Assembly (NCBI GenBank): GCA_900491605.1
Contig: UESW01004258.1
Span: forward strand, 124,950-188,949
Origin: Calamus simplicifolius
Lineage: Eukaryota; Streptophyta; Magnoliopsida; Arecales; Arecaceae
Reading direction: 5' to 3'
Length of the DNA stretch: 64,000 bases
Shown here in pieces: positions 25,533 through 34,500 of the stretch; the stretch's first letter is position 1; the number at the start of each line of letters is the position of its first letter. The notes beneath the pieces were generated by a model. The model searched no databases, had not been told where the DNA came from, and saw only the letters and a program-made list of their open reading frames with translations. The position numbers and the translations under genes are program-made.

Positions 25533-28500
25533 GGGGTGCCTGAGTTGCCTGTGTCACTGAACAAGGCAAGGTCAAGCGAATCTGACCCAGTCCAGTGGGT
25601 TGTAGTAGGCCGAATGCAGCTCCAGTCGAAGTACAAACCTGAACCAGACCTAGATTCAGGCCATCAAGTTTCTATCCAACCAGCTGGTTCAATCCAGGCT
25701 AACAACTATGATTGTATGTGAGACTGCAATCAAGACGAGTTTCCATTGCTAAGTCGAGCAGTGGAAAAGGGGCAGCACGGGGGATTTCGCAGTAGGGGGT
25801 TGAATCAAGGGAAAAATAGTGGATCAATTTTAAAGGTTGAACATGTAATCTGTAATTTTTGCATTTTTCTTCATTTCAATGTGTAAAAGTCAACTATGTA
25901 TCACAGCATTGAAGAATTACATTGAATACAAACACAAACCGATAAGTTTCAGCTTTAACGGTCGCAGGACTACGAGTATTCTAGGGGAACGATAATTCTC
26001 TTAAAATATTCACTTTAAACTTTTGAGATCTAAAAATAAAGAAAAACATTACCATCATTATTATCAAACTTAAAATCAACAAAATGACAAAAAGTTGTTT
26101 TGGCAAAAGAAAATTATAACTGATTAACTGTTATATATAAACTTTGGTACATAACAGTTTAGATTTTGTGGATAATTTTGAAAAGTAACATCTGGATATT
26201 GTTTTACAAATATGGAAAACAACTAGAAATGTAATAGCTGTAAAAAACATGAGATGCCATGAGGTTTGAAATTTGAATAACAGTTGTAACAGTTGTTTTA
26301 AAACGGCCTTACAGTGGCTTTTAGAGGGCTTTCATTATGTTATGTATATTAATTGCAAAGTTTAAATGATGGCTGTTATCAGACTAATATTCCATTTTGA
26401 TGGCTGCTATATAATGGAATAAACAACCACATTCAACATTTCCATTGTTTACTTAGTACGGTCATAATTTTAAGCATAAAACTCTATTCCTGCTATGAAG
26501 AACCTTTTTGGGTGAAGTGGTTAAAGTGAATAATGCAATAAGTTTTTCATTTTTCCATTATTTACCACTCAACTCAACTCATCTAAGCCTTTTCCCAACT
26601 ACATGGGGTTGGCTACATGAATCTGCTTCCTTCATTTTGCTCTATTCAGAACTAAGTTGATACTCAATAACGAAAACATCCTACCCTTAGCATAGTTTGA
26701 TTTAATAGATTCATGTTTGAGGGGATCTGATGGAGTTTTACGCTGGCTGCCAGCTATCTAACACAACCCTCCTTCTTTATCCGAGCTTGGAACCGACCTT
26801 GGCGGAGTTCCATTATTTACCACTGTAATGGCAAAATAAGAGCACCCATAGTGATATGGCTGATCCAACGCCGTCAGAATAAACGGTAACGGAAATTGAC
26901 GGAGGCCCCCTCGGCCTCTGGGGCACTCTCGGTCTCGGGCTCTATGGACAGTATCTCAACCTCCAAGACACCATCTGCCTCAGACGGCATGAACAATGTC
27001 TCAACCTCCCATGCACCCTCGGCCTCGGACTCTATGGACAGTATCTCAACCTCCGAGACACCATCTGCCTCGGACGGCATGAACAGTGTCTCAACCTCCC
27101 AGGCACTCTCGGCCTCGGACTCTATGGACAGTATCTCAACCTCCAAGACACCATCTGCCTTGGACGGCATGAACAATCTCTCAACCTCCCAGGCACCCTC
27201 GGCCTCGGACTCTATGGACAGTATCTCAACCTCCGAGACACCATCTGCCTCGGACGGCATGAACAGTGTCTCAACCTCCCAAGCACTCTCGGCCTCGGAC
27301 TCTATGAAAAGTATCTCAACCTCCGAGAACCATCTGCCTCGGACGGCATGAACAGTGTCTCAACCTCCCAGGCACTCTCGGCCTCGGACTCTATGGACAG
27401 TGTCTCAACTTCCCAGGCACCCTTGGCCTCGGATTGCATGAACAGTGCTCGGTACGTGGTCTGGCCCTTGAGCCCAGCAACCTATAGCCTCGGGCCACCT
27501 GGCATGACCACGTGGTCCGCTGCACATCCGTAGCAACGTGTGGCCATACCTCATAACGGCGTATGATCCATCGCACGTCCCCGACTGTGCATGATCATAC
27601 CCCGTTACAGCGTACGATTCACCACCCACCTATAACTGCGCGTGGTCACATCCTACAACGGCGCGCACCATGCACAACTACGGCCGCCAGACACCTGTGA
27701 AGCCGTACTGACAGATAATGCAGGACACCTCCGACACGCATGGTGACGGTACGACCCGTCACTGTCAGCCTCACCTTTTCGTCCGTCATTGGATGAGGTG
27801 CCTCGAAATCAGCGATCTTTTGGAACGAAAAAGCGGATCTTCGAACAGGTATAAAAGCGCACACTCTCGCTGTAAGTAAAGATCTAAGAACTCGAGTTTT
27901 CTAGTTTCTTCTCACTAGCTAAACCCCAACTTTCTAGCTTCCTTCCGCTAGTTAGTTCTTGTATATTCCCGGGTGACTAACTTAAGCGTCGAAGGATCCC
28001 CACCGGAGCATCTGGTCTTCGAGGATTTTTCTTGCAGGAGTCCAGCGAGGAGGACATCCGTTTCCCCGGCGTCTGAAGGAAGTGACTCGGCATCAACAGA
28101 TTGGCGCGCCATGTAGGGGGAGGGGTAAAAGAAAGATCTCGAACCAGCAATCTGCAACCTCTCTCTCTCCGAGCTCTTGAGCCATGGTGACGACCAGTGC
28201 GAAAGGGGTCTCCGTCAGCTACGCTGGGGGGCAGCGTCAAGGAGCTGACCCGCTGGCGGTTGGCCCATCAGCTCCCCCAGCCGGTGTTCCTGCACCGCCG
28301 CGTCCTCAGGCGGCTGAACCTTTCGCTTCCCCGATCGACGTCTCTGCGCCTCCTCCGTAGCAGCTCCAGGAAGACCGGCTTGTCACCCTAGCCACGCAAG
28401 TCCAGTCCTTGGCGGCGGCGGTTCAAGATCTACAGCACCAGCAAGCGGTCGTGCGGCAGCCGGAGCCATTCCCATCGGTTTCGGGGGTGGTGCAACCCAG

Positions 28501-31500
28501 CCAGCATTCCTCTTGGAGGAGATCGCCAGTCCCGAAAGTTCGTCACCGCCATGCTTCGCCTAAACCTCACCATCGGGGAGCCTCCAAGAGACCCCGATCG
28601 CCTTCTCGTCACGCCAGTGTTTCTTCCAAACGGTAGCACAAGAAGGAGGCAGAGCGCCCTCGTCGGCATCGCCGTCACTCTTCCCCATCCTCAGACTTCT
28701 CGGGAGAGGGGTCCTTCGATGGCAGGATAGCCCGTCGAGCCGAGCGCCGACTCGATGAGTACAACTAGTGGTTAGAGGAACTCAGCCGCCGGATCACTCA
28801 CCTACCAGAGGCGGACTATGACAGCCGACCTCCGCTGTCCCATCGTATCATGGAAGAGCCTATCTTCATTCGGTTCCGTCTTCCTTAGCTGGATCCATAT
28901 GATGGGACCACGGATCCCCTGGACCACCTAGAAAGTTACAAGGTTCTTATGCAGGTCCAGAGGGCAACCGATTCGCTCATGTGCATCGCCTTCCCTGCCA
29001 CCCTGAAGAAAGCTGCCTGAGCCTGGTACTCTCGCCTGCCACCGCGGAGTATCGATTCCTTTCGTCAGCTGGAAAGAGCCTTCTTGGCCCATTTTGATGC
29101 CTGCCGGAAGATTCCAATGGTAGCTGATAGCCTCTTCTCTGTCCAGTAGAAGAGCGGCGAGTCCTATGTCGCTCGGTTCAAGAAGGCAGCCCTTGAAGTC
29201 TACAATCTTGAGGGCTCAGTGGCCACTTTGGCCTTGAAGCGAGGGCTCCGTCCGTCTCGCTTCGCATACTCCCTTGACAAGAAGTCGCCCATCTCCTAAG
29301 CCGAACTCTTGACCCGAGCCCAGAAGTATATCCGCGCCGACGAGGCTGATTCCTCTCAGCGCGAGGCTAGCGGGAGTGTCCTCAAGAAGCTGACTCACCC
29401 TGAGCCTACTGAAGCCCGACCCCGGTCAGCACCGAAAGCCCGAGGCCAGCTCAGCACCGAAAGCCTTGGGCCAGCCAGGCACAAAGCCCAGTGTACCACT
29501 GGCAGAGCGATGTACCATCAACTCTCAGCAACAAGCCCGACCCCGGTCGGCACCAAAAGCCCGAAGCCAACTCGGCACCGAAAGCCCTGGGCCAGCCAGG
29601 CACAAAGCCCAGTGTGCCACTGGCAGAGCAATGTACCATCAGCTCTCAGCAACAAGCCTGACCCCGGTCGGCACTAAAAGCCTGAGGCCAGCTCGGCACC
29701 GAATGCCCTGAGCCAGCCAGGCACAAAGCCCAATATACCATTAGCAGAGCGATGTACCATCAGTTCTCAGCAATAAGCCCGACCCCGATGGGCACCAAAA
29801 GCCCGAGGCCAGCTTGGCACCGAAAGCCCTGGGCCAGCCAGGCACAAAGCTCAGTATACAACTAGCAGGGCGATGTACCATCGGCTCTCAGCAACAAGCC
29901 CGACCCAGGTTGGCACCAAAAGCCCGAGGCCAGCTCGGCACCGAAAGCCCTGGGCCAGCCAGGCACAAAGCCCAGTGTACCACTGGCAGAGCGATGTACC
30001 ATCGGCTTTCAGCAACAAGCCCAATTCCGATCAGCACCAAAAGCCCGAGGCCAGCTCGGCACCAAAAGCCCTGGGCCAGCCAAGCACAAAGCACAGTGTA
30101 CCACTGGCAGAGTGATGTACCATCGGCTCTCAGCAACAAGCCCGACCTCGATCGGCACCAAAAGCCCGAGGCCAGCTCGGCACCGAAAGCCCTGGGCCAG
30201 CCAGGCACAAAGCCCAGTGTACCACTGGCAGAGCGATGTACCATCGACTCTCAGCAACAAGCCCGACCCTGGTCGGCACCAAAAGCCTGAGGTCAGCTTG
30301 GCACCGAAAGCCCTGGGCCAGCCAGACACAAAGCCCAGTGTACCACTGGCAGAGCGATGTACCATCGGCTCTCAGCAACAAGCCCGATCCTGATCGGCAC
30401 CAAAAGCCCGAGGCCAGCTCGGCACCGAAAGCCCTAGGACAGCCAGGCACAAAGCCCAGTGTACCACTGGTACAGCGATGTACCATTGGCTCTCAGCAAC
30501 AAGCCAGACCCCGATCGGCACCAAAAGCCCAAGGCCAGCTCGGCACCGAAAGTCCTGGGCCAGCCAAGCACAAAGCCCAGTGTACCACTGGCAGAGCGAT
30601 GTACCATCGGCTCTCAGCAACAAGCCCGACCCCGGTCGGCACCAAAAGCCCTAGGCCAGCTCGGCACCGAAATTCCTGGGCCAGCCAGGCACAAAGCCCA
30701 GTGTACCACTGGCAGAGCGATGTACCATCGGTTCTCAGCAACAAGCCTGACCCCGGTCGGCACGAAAAGCCCGAGGCCAGCTCGGCACCGAAAGCCATGG
30801 GCCAGCCAGGCACAAGCCCAGTGTACCTCTGGCAAAGCGATGTACCATCGGCTCTCAGCAACAAACCCGACCCCGGTTGGCACCAAAATTCTAAGGCCAG
30901 CTCGGCACCGAAAGCCCTGGGCCATCTAGGCACAAAGCCCAGTGTACCATTGGCAAAGCGATGTACCATCGGCTCTCAACAACAAGCCCGACCCCGATCG
31001 GCACCAAAAGCCCAAGGCCAGCTCGGCACCGAAAGCCCTGGGCCAGCCAGGCACAAAGCCCAGTGTACCACTGGCAGAGCGATGTACCATCGGCTCTCAG
31101 CAACAAGCCCGACCCCAGTCGGCACCAAAAGCCCGAGGCCAGCTCGGCACCGAAAGCCCTGGGCCAGCCAGGCATAAAGCCTAGTATACCACTGGCAGAG
31201 CGATGTACCATCGGCTCTCAACAACAAGCCAGACCCCGGTCGGTACCAAAAGCTCGAGGCCAGCTCGGCACCGAAAGCCCTGGGCCAGCCAGGCACAAAG
31301 CCCAGTGTACCATTGGCAGAGCGATGTACCATCGGCTCTCAACAACAAGTCCGACCCCGGTCGGCACCAAAAGCCCGAGGCCAGCTCGGCACCAAAAGCC
31401 CTGGGCCAGCCAGGCACAAAGCCCAGTGTACCACTGGCAGAGCGATGTACCATCGCGTACAATTGGCTTCTAGAAGCCCAAGTCTACCTCGGCCCTCCAA

Positions 31501-34500
31501 GTCCGATGTTCCATCGGTCCTCGGAAGTCCATTTCCCTCAGCTCCGGGATCCGATCCCACGTGGCTAAGTCGAGGTTATTCGAGAATGAATTAAAGGTTG
31601 CTCCTCGGTGCTGACGAAGCCCTAAGGTCCCACATCGGCAACCAAAGGACTTGAGGTAGAAGCTACAGTTGGATAAAGACAATTTTCATTGAAGGAAAGG
31701 CTGTACTTCATTAATTGGAAGTGTTTACAAAACGTCGACCAAATCGGACTTGCAAAAAGTAAGAGTACAACTTAAAGCTCACGATTTGCCCGGCGCGGGC
31801 TCGTCGTTAGATAAGGAAACTTCGAAAAGACGCTCCAGCTCAACCTCAAGGGCCTGAGGGAGGTTCAGGTCTCAGGCGACTTTTTTCTCTTTGCACTGAA
31901 ATCCTCGGAGATACGCGTCCGCCGAAGCTTCGGCCATCTCATCCTCATAGCACTCGGATGCCCTGAACTCTTCTATGCCCTGGCAGCCCTGGCCTCGACA
32001 GTTGCCTCCACCTCAGCGGCTCGAGCCCCTGCCTCCGCAGCTAGAGACGCTGCCGCTGCCCTCTCGGCCTCCTGGGCAACCCGCTTCCTCCTCGGCTTTC
32101 TTTGCCCTCTCCTCGGCCTCGTCCGCCCAATTTTCGGCCGCCTGAATGGCCGCGGTCAGTTCGGCAATGTGCAGGTCTCTTGCTGCGACGGCGCCTTCGG
32201 CCTCCATAAGCTGGCTGAGTGCCGCCCGCAAATGGTTGGCGTCAGCCTCTGCCCGGCTCTCAGCCACCTTTATCTCATCGGCCCGGGCAACCCTGACCGA
32301 TTCCAGGGCCCTCTCGGCTGCCTCGGCTCGAGCACGAGCCTCCTCGGCCTCCTGCTAGGCCTCCCACATGAGGGTCTTTCCTCCATGGATGACCTCCCTT
32401 ATAGCTGCCAGGGAGTTCACAAGCTGCATGTAAGCCTCATGTCAAAAAAAAAAAAGTAGTTGAGGAGAAGAGAAATCTAAAGGAAAGGGGCTGCAAGACC
32501 ACTCACTTTGACCAGGGCCGCGTAGGACTCTCGGAAGAACGTAGCCGCCTTCAAATGGCTAAGTTCTTCCTGGACCTCGGGCACGATGACTGGTGAGATA
32601 AGCCGTTCCGCCCAGCGCCCATCGTTCAAAACGGAGTCCCGGGACGGCCTCGGTCTGACTCTATTTCCCCAGCAGCCTCGGTGTTTTCAAACTCGGCACG
32701 TGGAGGGCTGCTTGTTGGTGTCTGCTCGGAGGGCGGACTTGCTGCTCCTAACGGTCCCTCCCCCCAGCTCCTTGTTGCCTCGGCGAGGGCTGGTCCGCTG
32801 GGAGCAGGGGGCTCCTTCGCTGTCGCCGGCTCCTCCGTGGCCGGCTCCTCCATCGTTGCCCCCTCGGCCACCGCCCTTTCTTGCGGGGTGTCGGCCGTCA
32901 GATCAATCTCCGGGGCGGCCGGAGGCTCTTGCGGTGCGGGCGGCTCGGGCACCCGCACTGTCGACGTTTCGGGGCCGATGTTTGCTGTCCCTCGCTCGGC
33001 CTCTCCTGGGCCCTTCTCTTCGCGGCGGCCTTCTTGAGTTTACGGGTCGAGACCTTCATCGCTGTATAGTATCGGCCCAGGTCAGTAAAAAAAATGAAAA
33101 ACGACGAAACAAGAAGACTACTTGACTAAGTAGGTGACTTACTCACCACGGTGGGAGATGAGACCCACCGACTGGAGGTTCTCCTCAGTTAGAAGCAAGT
33201 TGTACCGAGGGATGTCGGTAGTCAACAACTGCCCAACGCTTCTTTGTCTCCAGGAAGGACGGTGGAATTCATGTTACCTCGGAGGTCGGGGTCCCCCACC
33301 GGGCTTAACCTGGCCCAGATTGACAAAGAAAAATCGAGATTTCCATCCCTTGACGGAAGTAGGAAGGAGAAGTTTGAGGACTCGGCCGGGTCGGGGCTGG
33401 AACAACCACCAACCCTTCTAAGCCCGGAGGATGTAGAAAGAGCGAAAGAGGGAGATTCGGGGGTTAATATGGAGGTGATGGCAGAGGACGACGAAGGCAC
33501 TGACGGTCCGAAGGGAGTTCGGGACCAGCTGGGAAGGGGTCAAGGAGTAGTAGTCAAGGAGGCTGATGAAAAAAGGAGGAAAGGGTAGACGAAGGCCCAC
33601 CCTCAGAAACATTTCATAAACTGCCACTCGATCGGGTCGAGAAGAAATCACTCTATCATCAGGAGTCGAAAGAAAGAGCCCGACATCCCGGGGGATTTGG
33701 TAACGGGCCCGGATGTTTGCTAAATCTTGACCTGTTACCGTGGAAGCGGTCCCCTCCGGGGATTCCGCCCCCACCCTCGAGGAGGTGCTGACCTCTATCC
33801 GGCATCTCCTCGATGGGGCCCTGCCAGCCGCCACTGGGCGTCTCCCTGCAGGAGCCCCGCCGGCAACCTGTCGCCGACCCAGAGGGACGCGGTCCTCCGA
33901 ATCAGAGGACCACTCAAGAGAGTGAAGGAGAAGGGGGGAGAAGAAGAAGCATGAAGCCTCGCAGAAAAAGAACGATCCTCTGAATCATCCTCCGAGTCCA
34001 GGATCGGAAACTCATTGCTAGAAAAAGGAACCGAGAGGTCTAAAAGAGACGAAGAGCTGACCTGAGAAAGAAAATGGCATACGCAGGCTCTCAGGTTGCA
34101 GGGAAGGTCAGGAGGCAGGGGTTCAGAGGAAGAAGACAACGATAGCAGGTGCAGTATGGCCAGATTCAACCCCCTTCGGGTTTTTATTAAGTTTCAAATC
34201 ATCCCGCCTTGTCTCATCAGCCACGTGGACCCCAACCATAGGCTGGGTTGCCTCGGCGATCGCCCAGCGCGTGATACGATCCGCCTCCAACCAATGATGG
34301 GACGCCTCTGACATCATCGTTATGATGAGCAATGATGGCGCTAGCTTTTCTCACGGATTCCAAAAGATCAACCTCACCTCAAGGACAATTGCGGCAGATC
34401 GGGTGGACGGTAGTGGCCGCCCCTTCGCATTCCTCAGGTCACCCGCATAAAGTCATTGTAGCGCCCAGAGACACGTGTCCAGGGGCAGTTCGCAAAGGAC

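Larger units (their letters stand above)
26852..28098 (+). repeat. 5' LTR of element A, 1,247 bp
   Basis: It begins TGATATGGCTGATCC and ends GGCATCAACA. Six 90-bp repeats fill its first part. TATA box TATAAAAG lies at 27,850-27,857. It is colinear with the 3' LTR apart from repeat number and scattered substitutions. Confidence 0.93.

Noticed and set aside
26896..27351. Ser/Thr-rich repeat protein frame, and its counterpart at 34,625-35,215
   Set aside because: The 90-bp LTR repeat is a multiple of 3, so open frames are automatic. The sequence lies in the U3 part of LTRs.
29413..31455. CRISPR array
   Set aside because: There are no unique spacers; the whole 121-bp unit repeats, and the setting is a plant retrotransposon.
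29814..31473. Many long open frames on both strands (up to 313 codons) reading Ala/Pro/Ser-rich or Trp/Gly/Leu-rich repeat proteins
   Set aside because: They are the translation of the 121-bp array. 121 is not a multiple of 3, so every frame cycles through the same peptides. They lie inside a retrotransposon and have no start or promoter context.
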